The notes beneath the pieces are model-generated. The model searched no databases and was not told the DNA's origin. It saw only the letters and a list, made by a program, of their open reading frames with translations. This document shows positions 1-7,949 of a stretch of DNA of 11,127 bases, in pieces. The position numbers and the translations under genes are program-made. Source of the stretch: Deinococcus sp. GTDB taxonomy: Bacteria > Deinococcota > Deinococci > Deinococcales > Deinococcaceae. The stretch is taken from the NCBI RefSeq assembly GCF_018260405.1, contig NZ_JAGLBG010000083.1:1-11127 (forward strand), given 5' to 3'. Position 1 is the stretch's first letter, and each line of letters begins with the position of its first letter.

Positions 1-77
1 CGCTAGGGTAAGCTGCGCGTTCCACCGTTAAAGCCTAAAACATTTCCCATGGTTAGGGCCTCAGACAGCCTCTTAGA
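1..77. mobile_element. Insertion sequence terminus at the left edge (partial)
   Basis: Positions 3-77 are repeated exactly, in inverted orientation, at 11053-11127. The outer boundary of the shared block reads CTCTTAGA on this strand, after which the two flanks diverge. A repeat that runs to both sequence ends and stops abruptly at one internal point is what a multi-copy IS end looks like when a short-read contig breaks in it. Read inward, the terminus begins GAGGCTGTCTGAGGCC, possibly preceded by a CTAA target. No transposase can be read in so short a piece, so the IS family is not determined. Confidence 0.65.
3..77 (+). repeat. 75-bp terminal inverted repeat, left arm
   Basis: This arm matches the reverse complement of 11053-11127 at every one of 75 positions. 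The match is lost at 78 (C here, G in the other arm). The arms are about 11 kb apart and point in opposite directions. Confidence 0.95.
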
Positions 78-136
78 CCAACCAGGCGGACTCGTAGAGC
101 TGCGCCGCAGAGCGAGTATGGGAAAAGGTGCGGCCC

Positions 137-168
137 AGTGTGAGTGTAGGGTAAGTGTGAGTGTAGGG
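137..168 (+). repeat. 15-bp direct repeat, two copies 17 bp apart
   Basis: The sequence AGTGTGAGTGTAGGG occurs at 137-151 and again at 154-168, separated by TA. The second copy overlaps the left arm of a perfect 10-bp inverted repeat, GTGTAGGGAT at 161-170 with ATCCCTACAC at 188-197, leaving a 17-nt loop. The block sits inside or at the edge of the decayed transposase region, so it may be a remnant of an element end. It has no clear function. Confidence 0.7.
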
Positions 169-416
169 ATAGCCTGGTGTTTGGGTCATCCCTACACGGT
201 CACTTGGCCGCACTTAGGGAGCAGAAACGAGAAAATCGAGTGCTGAGCAGTTTCCGACAACCTGTGGAACATGTCATCCGCATCCTGAAGATATTTCGTG
301 TGCTGAAGAAGGTTTATCGACATCGGAGACGGCGTTTTTCGCTCCGACTGAACCTCATTGCTGCAACCGTGAATCGTCGAACCGCACAAGCCGCCTGGCT
401 TTCGCAAGAAGTCTAG
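150..416 (+). pseudogene. IS5-type DDE transposase, C-terminal remnant
   Basis: The last 79 codons of this frame (177-416) encode the end of an IS5-family (DDE_Tnp_4-like) transposase. Diagnostic stretches are LSSFRQPVEHVIR, IFRVLKKVYRHRRRRF and LRLNLIAATVN. The Glu of VEH, codon 267-269, is the expected third catalytic acidic residue of the DDE triad. The frame can be read back to about 150, but stops at 141-143 and 147-149 close it further upstream, and the two catalytic aspartates and the N-terminal half are absent. It is therefore a dead fragment, lying just inside the IS terminus at the left edge and pointing the same way as the neighbouring genes. The sequence at 399-416, CTTTCGCAAGAAGTCTAG, might be the old right inverted repeat, which I cannot confirm. 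Assignment to the family is by recognised motif. Confidence 0.8.
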
Positions 417-505
417 TGAACCGTCCGCCTAAGCTGTCCATGCTTGCAGTACGCGCCGGAGGGCCAGCGGGTTGCGGGAAGACCCATGACGCCAGCTTCC
501 TTTGC

Positions 506-511
506 TACGCT
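506..511 (+). promoter_or_regulatory. Leaderless-type -10 box (TACGCT) before 518
   Basis: TACGCT fits TANNNT and ends 6 nt before the ATG at 518, which places the predicted transcription start at or next to the start codon. No Shine-Dalgarno sequence is present, and no convincing -35 box is seen. Confidence 0.45.
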
Positions 512-517
512 GCCGGC

Positions 518-1054
518 ATGAGACGACTGTGGTTTTCACTGGGGCTGCCCCTGGCCCTCAGCCTTTGCCTGTCGCACACTGCGGCAGTTAACCTGACCAA
601 GTCGGGAACGCTGCCTAGTAGCCCTACCTCCACCAGCTGCTCGGGGGTCTTCACCGACCGCGAGGTTTTTGGCGACGTGCAGGTGCCCCCGAACCGCAAC
701 TGCACCCTGAACAACACCGCCGTACACGGCAATCTGCTGCTGGCCCAGGGATCGAGCCTGATTGTCAAGGATTCCAACGTGCAGGGCAGCCTCAAGACCG
801 ACGCCGGTTTCGTGCGGGTGGCGCTGTCCGGGGCCATCGTCGGCGGACAACTGGACGCCGGGCAGGGCGGCAGCGTCACGCTAAACGATAGTCAGGTGGT
901 AGGCAAGGTCAACATCTACCGCAACACCGGTAACGTGCGCATTAACCGCATGACCGTCAACAGCGACCTGAACTGCTGGGGAAACCGCACCGAACCGGCG
1001 GGCACCTGGGTCCGGGTCGACGGCGTGCAGACCGGGCAGTGCAGACGGCTGTAA
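518..1054 (+). CDS. Secreted small beta-helix-like protein, function unknown
   Basis: The 178-residue product begins with a signal peptide: basic MRR, a hydrophobic core LWFSLGLPLALSLCLS, and likely cleavage after HTAA near residue 23. The mature part shows five degenerate units of 19-20 residues, marked by a small residue (mostly Gly) followed by polar-Val/Leu-x-hydrophobic. The turns fall at about residues 52, 71, 90, 110, 129 and 149. This is the periodicity of a short right-handed beta-helix and recalls bactofilin-type or polymer-forming folds, but I do not recognise a named family. Four cysteines remain after cleavage (41, 62, 153, 175), flanking the repeat region, which suggests two disulfides capping the helix. 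I chose ATG 518 over the upstream GTG at 416 because it starts the signal peptide and lies just after a -10 box. A role at the cell envelope is inferred. Confidence 0.75.
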   Translation: MRRLWFSLGLPLALSLCLSHTAAVNLTKSGTLPSSPTSTSCSGVFTDREVFGDVQVPPNRNCTLNNTAVHGNLLLAQGSSLIVKDSNVQGSLKTDAGFVRVALSGAIVGGQLDAGQGGSVTLNDSQVVGKVNIYRNTGNVRINRMTVNSDLNCWGNRTEPAGTWVRVDGVQTGQCRRL

Positions 1055-1106
1055 GAGCCAGCCCTGGCAAGGAGACAGGTGGCCCAGCGGAAAGCGGCAG
1101 CCGCGC

Positions 1107-1112
1107 TATCCT
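1107..1112 (+). promoter_or_regulatory. Leaderless-type -10 box (TATCCT) before gatB
   Basis: TATCCT ends 7 nt before the gatB ATG at 1120. There is no Shine-Dalgarno in front of that ATG, so the mRNA probably begins at or very near the start codon. This supports ATG 1120 against the upstream in-frame ATG at 1039, which lies inside the preceding gene. Confidence 0.55.
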
Positions 1113-1119
1113 GCGTTCC

Positions 1120-2528
<1,409 letters not shown>

Positions 2529-2532
<4 letters not shown>

Positions 2533-3224
2533 GCGCTCCCGCGACTCCCGGCCACAATCGCTGGCGTTTCCCGGCGCTGCTCTTTTCGTGGCTGGACGTG
2601 GCGGCGTGTCTGGGAGCGGCCACCTACCTTCTCTGGAATGCCAATTTCCAGGGGGCAGCCTGGTTCGACGCCGTCAGTATGCTGCTCGCTGGGCTGGTGC
2701 TGGCGTGGTGGACCACCATTTTCGGGCGCGTAACCCTGGGCCTGGGCGTCCCGGCCACCGACGGCACGCTGCGGGCCCTGGCTGTTTCGTACCCCTTGCT
2801 GACCTCCCTGCGGCTGGTAATCTGGGGTCTGACGCTGCTGGTCATTCTGGACGGCACTTTTCCGACGGCCAACCCGGTGGCCCTGACCGCCATGATGACC
2901 CTGTGGGGCGCGGCGATCATGGCGGCCAACGCGGTTAACGCTGGGCTGGTGCGGCTGGCAACCGTAACCGACGAGCTGGTGCGGCCCCAGGCCGAGCGGC
3001 TGTCCGACTGGCTCAACCTCAGCGCGGCGCTGGCACTGGGCATGCTGGTGATCAACTTTGTGCCCATTAAGGGGTACGGCACCCCGCCCACCCCGACCAT
3101 GAATCTGGTCTACGCTGCCGGGGGCCTGCTCGACCTCGTTTCGGCGCTGTTTCAGTTTCTGGCAGTGCGCCAACTGGCGCAGCACACCACCCCGCGCACG
3201 CCCCCAGCGCCCCAGGAATCCTAG
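2529..3224 (+). CDS. Multi-pass membrane protein, function unknown
   Basis: The GTG start at 2529-2531 overlaps the gatB stop codon, and there is no other credible start, so translation is probably coupled to gatB. The 231-residue product is mostly hydrophobic, with about six likely membrane segments: residues 14-36, 48-65, 84-107, 117-141, 162-179 and 193-213. The first 13 and last 15 residues are polar, the tail being rich in Pro and Thr (TTPRTPPAP). A charged stretch, TDELVRPQAERLSDW (147-161), forms the largest loop after segment four. I see no transporter signature, catalytic motif or known domain. The gatB linkage may reflect shared transcription only, since no functional tie between the amidotransferase and a membrane protein is known to me. 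The gene is real by length, coupling and composition; the role is unknown. Confidence 0.8.
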
Positions 3225-3265
3225 TGACCCAGCTTTTGCCTAACGCCTTTGGGCCAACTTTCCAG

Positions 3266-3271
3266 TATCCT
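3266..3271 (+). promoter_or_regulatory. -10 box (TATCCT) before the PfkB-family kinase
   Basis: TATCCT lies 11 nt before the ATG at 3283, so the predicted transcript would have a leader of only a few nucleotides. The same hexamer precedes gatB and the gene at 6315. There is no Shine-Dalgarno in between. No well-spaced -35 box is evident. Confidence 0.45.
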
Positions 3272-3282
3272 GCCCGGCAGTC

Positions 3283-4248
3283 ATGAGCGAACTCAAGCCT
3301 CCGGTCCCGCTGATCTCCCTGGGCGATCTCACCTGGGACGTGCTGGCGAAACCCGACTCCACGCTGCTTCCGGGCGGCGACACGACTGGCCGGATGGAGC
3401 TTTCGGGTGGCGGTAGCGCCGCGAATCTGGCGGTGTGGGCCAGACGCGCCGGGTATCCCAGCTGCTTTATTGGCAAGATCGGGCAAGACCGCTTCGGCGA
3501 GTTGGCGACCGCCGAGCTAAGGGCTGAGGGCGTGCGGGCCGAGGTGATCGCCAGTCCGCACCACCGCACTGGAGTGATTTTGTCCCTGATCGATGGCAGC
3601 GGGCAACGGGCCATGTTGACCGGTCAGGGAGCCGACTGGGAACTGCTGCCCGCCGAGCTGCCGGTAGACGTTATCCAGTCGGCCCGCCACCTGCACCTGA
3701 CCGCCTGGAGCCTGTTCCGCGACCCGCCCCGCGCCGCTGCGCTGGAAGCTGCCCGGCTTGCCAGGGCCGCCGGAATAACCTTGAGCCTTGATCCAGGCAG
3801 TTTCCAGATGATTCAACAGATCGGGCGCGAGAATTTTTTACAGGTGGTGGACACGGTTCCATACGACGTGATTTTCCCCAACGCCGACGAAGCGCGGGCC
3901 ATGAGCGGCCAGGACAGGCCCGAACAGGCCCTTAACTGGCTGCGCGGCAGGTATCCGGGGGCGCTGGTGGTCCTGAAAATGGACGAGGACGGCGCACTGA
4001 TCGAGGGGCCGCAGACGCCGCGCGTGCATGTCGAGGCCACCCGCGACCGCCTGGTCGACGCCACCGGAGCCGGAGACGCCTTCGGTGGGGCTTTCCTGGC
4101 CGAGTGGCTCCTGCACGGCGATCCGGAAGAGGCCGCGCGGGTCGCCGTACAGGTGGGGGGATGGGTCGTGTCGCGCTTCGGGGCACGGCCACCTGTAGAT
4201 GAAGAATTGACACTTCGTCTGGGTACTTCGCGCATGGGGAGAACATAA
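3283..4248 (+). CDS. PfkB-family carbohydrate (ribokinase-type) kinase
   Basis: The product belongs to the PfkB/ribokinase family, which phosphorylates sugars or nucleosides with ATP. Of 321 residues, the N-terminal substrate-side signature is SGGGSAANLAVWARRAG (41-57), followed by GKIGQDRFGE (64-73). The C-terminal PfkB signature is DATGAGDAFGGAFL (259-272), with Asp265 as catalytic base and GAG as the anion hole. Length is normal for the family. The substrate cannot be read from sequence: ribose, fructose, 2-keto-3-deoxygluconate and adenosine kinases share these motifs. The gene starts just after a -10 box and ends 2 nt before mltG, so the two are almost surely co-transcribed. That pairing makes a role in recycling a cell-wall sugar conceivable, but this is only inference. 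Confidence 0.9.
   Translation: MSELKPPVPLISLGDLTWDVLAKPDSTLLPGGDTTGRMELSGGGSAANLAVWARRAGYPSCFIGKIGQDRFGELATAELRAEGVRAEVIASPHHRTGVILSLIDGSGQRAMLTGQGADWELLPAELPVDVIQSARHLHLTAWSLFRDPPRAAALEAARLARAAGITLSLDPGSFQMIQQIGRENFLQVVDTVPYDVIFPNADEARAMSGQDRPEQALNWLRGRYPGALVVLKMDEDGALIEGPQTPRVHVEATRDRLVDATGAGDAFGGAFLAEWLLHGDPEEAARVAVQVGGWVVSRFGARPPVDEELTLRLGTSRMGRT
4236..4243 (+). promoter_or_regulatory. Shine-Dalgarno of mltG
   Basis: GGGGAGAA lies 7 nt before the mltG ATG, inside the last codons of the kinase gene. It is one of the few clear ribosome binding sites here and fits mltG being an internal cistron, in contrast to the leaderless genes. Confidence 0.6.
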
Positions 4249-4250
4249 GA

Positions 4251-5282
4251 ATGACACGTTTAAAAGGAAATGAAACACCCGCCTGGACCAGGATTCTGGT
4301 CGGCCTGCTGGCACTTTTGCTGCTTTTGGGACTGATCACCCTCATCTACGTCCGGTCGCTATTCGGGCCAGCCGGGGGCGGAAAGTACACGTTGCAGGTG
4401 TCCCAGGGCGAGACCGTGGGACAGGTCGCCGCTGATCTCCAGGCGCACCACATCATCAAGAATGCCCGCGCCCTGCGTTACATTATGGGTAAAAACGGCA
4501 GCGCCAGCAAGCTCAAGGAAGGGGCTTACGACTTGAGTGGCACTATGACCGCCCAGCAGGTAGCCAACGTGCTGGCCGGGCCTGCCCGCCTAGCGGTGAT
4601 CAAAGTAACCATCCCCGAGGGGCGGCGCATCCGGGACATCCCCGCCATCTTCGACAAGGCTGGCTACGATGGCAAGGCAATTGCCACCGCCCTCACCGAC
4701 GTGAACCTCAGCCGCTACGCCCACGGCAAGCAGCCCAACCTCGAAGGGTTCATCTTCCCCTCAACCTACGAGTTCCGGCCCAAGGACAGCAGTCAGGCCA
4801 TCGTGAAAAAGATGGTGGCCCGCATGGAGCAGGAATTTACGCCTGCCAACATCGCTAAGGCGCGCGCCCTGGGCCTCAGCGTGCGCGGCTGGGTCATTTT
4901 GGCAAGTATGGTGCAGGCCGAGGCCGCCAGCAACAACGACATGCCGATCATCGCCGGGGTGTTTCTCAACCGCCTCAAGGAAGACATCGCGCTGGGCAGC
5001 GACCCGACGGTGGCCTACGGACTGGGTAAGAACCTGCCGGAGCTGGACCGGAGCGCGGGCGACTTTCAAAAGGACACGCCCTACAGCACCTACACCCGCA
5101 AGGGCCTGCCCGCCGGGCCGATTAATAATCCCGGCGAAGCGGCGCTGCTGGCCGCCATCAACCCGCAGCTTAAAATGGCCGACGGGCGCGACGCGCTGTA
5201 CTTTTTGCACGTTCCGGGCGGCAAGATCTACGTGAATCACACCTACGCCGAGCACCTGCGCGATAACGCTCAGCACCGCTAA
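4251..5282 (+). CDS. mltG: Endolytic murein transglycosylase MltG (YceG-like)
   Basis: MltG is a membrane-anchored lytic transglycosylase that cleaves nascent glycan strands internally and acts as a terminase for peptidoglycan synthesis. The 343-residue product has a short cytosolic N-terminus, one membrane segment (about 13-34), a LysM-like subdomain (about 46-110) and the YceG catalytic domain. Catalytic-domain landmarks are LEGFIFPSTYEF, ILASMVQAEA, AGVFLNRL, SDPTVAYGLG and YSTYTRKGLPAGPINNPG (278-295). Glu224 in VQAEA matches the catalytic glutamate of the usual EKE motif; the first Glu of that motif is Gln222 here. ATG 4251 follows the kinase stop by 2 nt with a good ribosome site, so both form one operon. 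The enzyme should work on the outer face of the cytoplasmic membrane. Nothing suggests damage. Confidence 0.95.
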   Translation: MTRLKGNETPAWTRILVGLLALLLLLGLITLIYVRSLFGPAGGGKYTLQVSQGETVGQVAADLQAHHIIKNARALRYIMGKNGSASKLKEGAYDLSGTMTAQQVANVLAGPARLAVIKVTIPEGRRIRDIPAIFDKAGYDGKAIATALTDVNLSRYAHGKQPNLEGFIFPSTYEFRPKDSSQAIVKKMVARMEQEFTPANIAKARALGLSVRGWVILASMVQAEAASNNDMPIIAGVFLNRLKEDIALGSDPTVAYGLGKNLPELDRSAGDFQKDTPYSTYTRKGLPAGPINNPGEAALLAAINPQLKMADGRDALYFLHVPGGKIYVNHTYAEHLRDNAQHR

Positions 5283-5342
5283 GCGCCAGGCGCTAAACTG
5301 AAAAAAATCAGTCCCCGCTGCCGGTCAGTGTCCACCACCTGG

Positions 5343-5354
5343 CCGCTTAAGCGG
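5343..5354. promoter_or_regulatory. 12-bp perfect palindrome upstream of yebC
   Basis: CCGCTTAAGCGG is its own reverse complement. It lies 35 nt before the yebC start, and its core GCTTAA recurs as TTAAGC at 5363-5368. It could be an operator or a hairpin in the yebC leader. The 107-nt gap also holds ACTGA/TCAGT arms around seven A residues (5296-5312 region), but no T-tract terminator. Function is conjectural. Confidence 0.35.
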
Positions 5355-5373
5355 GCGCAAATTTAAGCCGTAT

Positions 5374-5380
5374 AGGAGAG
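5374..5380 (+). promoter_or_regulatory. Shine-Dalgarno of yebC
   Basis: AGGAGAG ends 9 nt before the ATG at 5390. It shows that yebC is translated from a leadered message, unlike most first genes in the window. Confidence 0.7.
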
Positions 5381-5389
5381 ACAGACAAC

Positions 5390-6124
5390 ATGGCCGGTCA
5401 TAGCAAATGGGCGCAGATCAAGCGCAAAAAGGGTGCCAACGACAAGAAACGCAGTGCGATGTATTCCAAGCACATCCGCGCCATTCAGGCCGCCGTGCGC
5501 TCGGGCGGCAGCGGCGACCCCGCCGCCAACCTGAGCCTGAAAAACGCAATTGCCGCCGCCAAAACCGACACGGTGCCCGCAGACAACATCGAAAATGCCA
5601 TCAAGCGGGCGGTGGGCGCGGGCGAAGGCGCCGCCGAATTTAAGGAAGTGTCTTACGAGGGCTACGGCCCCGGCGGTACGGCCATTTTCATCGAGACGTT
5701 GACCGACAACGTCAACCGCACCGTGGCCGACATCCGCTCCGTATTCAACCGGCGCGGCGGCAGCATGGGCAACAGCGGCAGCGTAGCGTGGCAGTTCGAG
5801 AAAAAGGGCATTATTCTGCTGCGCGACACCAGCGAAAAAGCCCAGGAGCTTGCCATCGAATACGGCGCAGAGGACATTCAGGAGTCCGAGGACGGTTTGG
5901 AGATCAGCACCGCGCCGAACGACCTGTACGCCGTTCAAGACGCCTTGCAAGCCGCCGGATTTACCGCCGAGAATAGCCAGATCACCATGCAGCCCAGCAA
6001 CACGGTAGCGGTGGCGGGCGACGACGCTAAGAAGCTGCTGACCCTGGTGGACTACCTCGAAGAACTCGACGACGTGCAGAACGTATACACCAACGCCGAG
6101 TTTCCCGAGGACATGGAAGAATAG
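5390..6124 (+). CDS. yebC: YebC/PmpR (TACO1) family protein
   Basis: The 244-residue product has the full family signature at its start, MAGHSKWAQIKRKKGANDKKR, then AAKTDTVPADNIENAIKRAVG, YEGYGPGGTAIFIETLTDN, FNRRGGSMGNSGSVAWQF and the C-terminal LVDYLEELDDVQNVYTNAEF. Length is normal. The family was long annotated as a DNA-binding transcriptional regulator (PmpR), while more recent work on bacterial YebC and mitochondrial TACO1 links it to translation, in particular through proline-rich stretches; the sequence does not decide between these. The start is fixed by the conserved MAGHSKW and the ribosome site. The gene stands alone between two intergenic stretches, 107 nt from mltG and 190 nt from the next gene, and probably has its own promoter. 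Confidence 0.96.
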   Translation: MAGHSKWAQIKRKKGANDKKRSAMYSKHIRAIQAAVRSGGSGDPAANLSLKNAIAAAKTDTVPADNIENAIKRAVGAGEGAAEFKEVSYEGYGPGGTAIFIETLTDNVNRTVADIRSVFNRRGGSMGNSGSVAWQFEKKGIILLRDTSEKAQELAIEYGAEDIQESEDGLEISTAPNDLYAVQDALQAAGFTAENSQITMQPSNTVAVAGDDAKKLLTLVDYLEELDDVQNVYTNAEFPEDMEE

Positions 6125-6314
6125 ACCTCTTTCAAAAGTCTGTGCAGGGTGATGGCCTGCTCACCGCTCGGAGCGGCCTTGAATCGGAGCGGACTGGCAA
6201 AGCTGCAAAGCAGAGCGGATTTGGGCATAAGCTGCGCCCGGCCCGTTTCTCACCCTCCCTGAAGCTCGCCTTGAGCCAGGGACCCTGTTCTGCCCCATAG
6301 GATTATCCTGGGCT
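6125..6314. other. Intergenic region with short GAGCGG repeats
   Basis: This 190-nt gap holds no gene. TCGGAGCGG occurs at 6168-6176 and 6184-6192, and a partial third copy, GAGCGGA, at 6213-6219. The first copy is also half of CCGCTC-G-GAGCGG (6164-6176). Further down, CAGGG-A-CCCTG (6277-6287) is a small palindrome some 28 nt before the next ATG. No T-tract follows any hairpin, so I see no intrinsic terminator for yebC. The region may be a genomic interspersed repeat. Confidence 0.45.
6304..6309 (+). promoter_or_regulatory. Leaderless-type -10 box (TATCCT) before 6315
   Basis: TATCCT ends 5 nt before the ATG at 6315, with no Shine-Dalgarno, consistent with a leaderless message. It is the third occurrence of this exact hexamer at a start in the window. 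Confidence 0.5.
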
Positions 6315-6680
6315 ATGGCTTACCAGGGAAAACTTGCGGGTGGTTTGACGGTTACGCTTAGTCAGAACGACGCACAGACCACCTTGAGCGTCGAGAGTTC
6401 GGGTCAGCGCCAGAGCAGTGAGCGCACCACCGGAGCGTGGAAAACGCCGCCGAAACTGTGGCAAAGCGGTGAAAGCGCCGTGGCCGAAATCGACGGCGAC
6501 GAGAAAATCTACCTGAAGATCAGCGGGGACGGCGTGCAGCTGCTGGGCCGTGCGCCCGACCTGAACGGGGCCGAAGCGGTGGGGCTGACCAAAGTTCCCG
6601 ACGACGCGGTTGGCCCCAAGATGCAGCCGATGAAACCTATGGAGCCTATGCAGCCCATGAAACCGCTGAGTGAGGACTGA
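6315..6680 (+). CDS. Small hydrophilic protein with Met-x-Pro tail, function unknown
   Basis: The 121-residue product is not one I can name. It has no signal peptide or membrane segment, so it should be cytosolic. Residues 1-100 alternate polar and hydrophobic residues (LTVTLSQND, TTLSVESSGQ, SAVAEIDGDEKIYLKISGDGVQLLG), suggesting a small all-beta domain. The tail, residues 103-117, is MQPMKPMEPMQPMKP: five M-x-P triplets in a row, the x being Q, K, E, Q, K. Such a regular tail suggests a flexible linker or docking element. The ATG is supported by the -10 box 5 nt before it. It lies 190 nt after yebC and 67 nt before trpS, which has its own -10 box, so it is probably monocistronic. Confidence 0.75.
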   Translation: MAYQGKLAGGLTVTLSQNDAQTTLSVESSGQRQSSERTTGAWKTPPKLWQSGESAVAEIDGDEKIYLKISGDGVQLLGRAPDLNGAEAVGLTKVPDDAVGPKMQPMKPMEPMQPMKPLSED

Positions 6681-6732
6681 CGGCTAGACTGGCTCGGCTA
6701 TATCCCGGCAGTCACCTTTTACCCCGCTCCGC

Positions 6733-6738
6733 TACAAT
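6733..6738 (+). promoter_or_regulatory. -10 box (TACAAT) before trpS
   Basis: TACAAT, close to the consensus TATAAT, ends 9 nt before the trpS ATG at 6748. There is no ribosome site between them, so the transcript is leaderless or nearly so. Confidence 0.55.
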
Positions 6739-6747
6739 CACTGGGTT

Positions 6748-7738
<991 letters not shown>

Positions 7739-7740
<2 letters not shown>

Positions 7741-7802
7741 TACGGACTGCACTCGATTTTACCAGCAGCCCTGCGAGTCCATCCTACGAAATCCGTATTT
7801 TT
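7739..7802 (+). terminator. Candidate intrinsic terminator after trpS
   Basis: AATACGGA (7739-7746) pairs with TCCGTATT (7792-7799), followed directly by more T (run 7798-7802). An inner pair, ACTCG (7751-7755) with CGAGT (7774-7778), extends the fold. The outer loop is long at 45 nt, so this is an atypical terminator. It starts on the last A residues of the trpS stop codon. Confidence 0.45.
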
Positions 7803-7856
7803 CTCTCTTCTGCCCGGATTGAAGCCAAACCTGCCGGGTTCAATCGGCAGTCCGTA
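7741..7856. repeat. 116-bp inverted-repeat-bounded intergenic element
   Basis: TACGGACTGC (7741-7750) is the exact reverse complement of GCAGTCCGTA (7847-7856). Between them are further arms: GATTGAA (7817-7823) with TTCAATC (7839-7845), and CCCGG (7813-7817) with CCGGG (7834-7838). The layout resembles a small MITE or a dispersed intergenic repeat. The left arm can pair either with 7792-7799 or with 7847-7856, so an RNA switch is another possibility. Confidence 0.5.
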
Positions 7857-7889
7857 GCCGTCATTTTTGACCCTCGCCCCTTGTGGGCC

Positions 7890-7907
7890 TTGCAAAGGTT
7901 GCAAAGG
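7890..7907 (+). repeat. 9-bp tandem repeat TTGCAAAGG x2
   Basis: TTGCAAAGG occurs twice back to back in the scpA leader, 25 nt before its ribosome binding site. It is short and may be chance or slippage. Confidence 0.6.
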
Positions 7908-7913
7908 AGAGGG

Positions 7914-7928
7914 CCTCGCGCCGCGAGG
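7914..7928 (+). promoter_or_regulatory. Hairpin directly upstream of the scpA ribosome site
   Basis: CCTCGCG (7914-7920) and CGCGAGG (7922-7928) are perfect arms around one C, and end 3 nt before the AGGAGGTG ribosome site. CCCTCGC at 7871-7877 can pair with GCGAGGG (7923-7929) instead, so two exclusive folds are possible next to the ribosome site. Translational control is inferred. Confidence 0.4.
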
Positions 7929-7931
7929 GGG

Positions 7932-7939
7932 AGGAGGTG
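7932..7939 (+). promoter_or_regulatory. Strong Shine-Dalgarno of scpA
   Basis: AGGAGGTG is a full complement of the 16S 3' end, ending 10 nt before the GTG at 7950. It decides the start codon of scpA against the upstream in-frame ATG at 7881. Confidence 0.75.
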
Positions 7940-7949
7940 GGGAGGGCCT

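Noticed and set aside
49..246. 65-residue plus-strand reading frame across the IS edge
   Set aside because: It begins inside the IS terminus, crosses its boundary into unrelated sequence, and has no family features or ribosome site.
416..517. Upstream GTG extension of the secreted protein
   Set aside because: The extra 34 residues would bury the signal peptide, and the -10 box at 506-511 points to ATG 518.
1039..1119. Upstream ATG extension of gatB
   Set aside because: The extra 27 residues overlap the previous gene, match nothing in GatB, and lie before the -10 box.
5283..5320. Possible terminator after mltG (AGCGCC-A-GGCGCT, then ACTGA/TCAGT)
   Set aside because: The first hairpin has almost no loop and neither is followed by a T-run, so I do not call a terminator.
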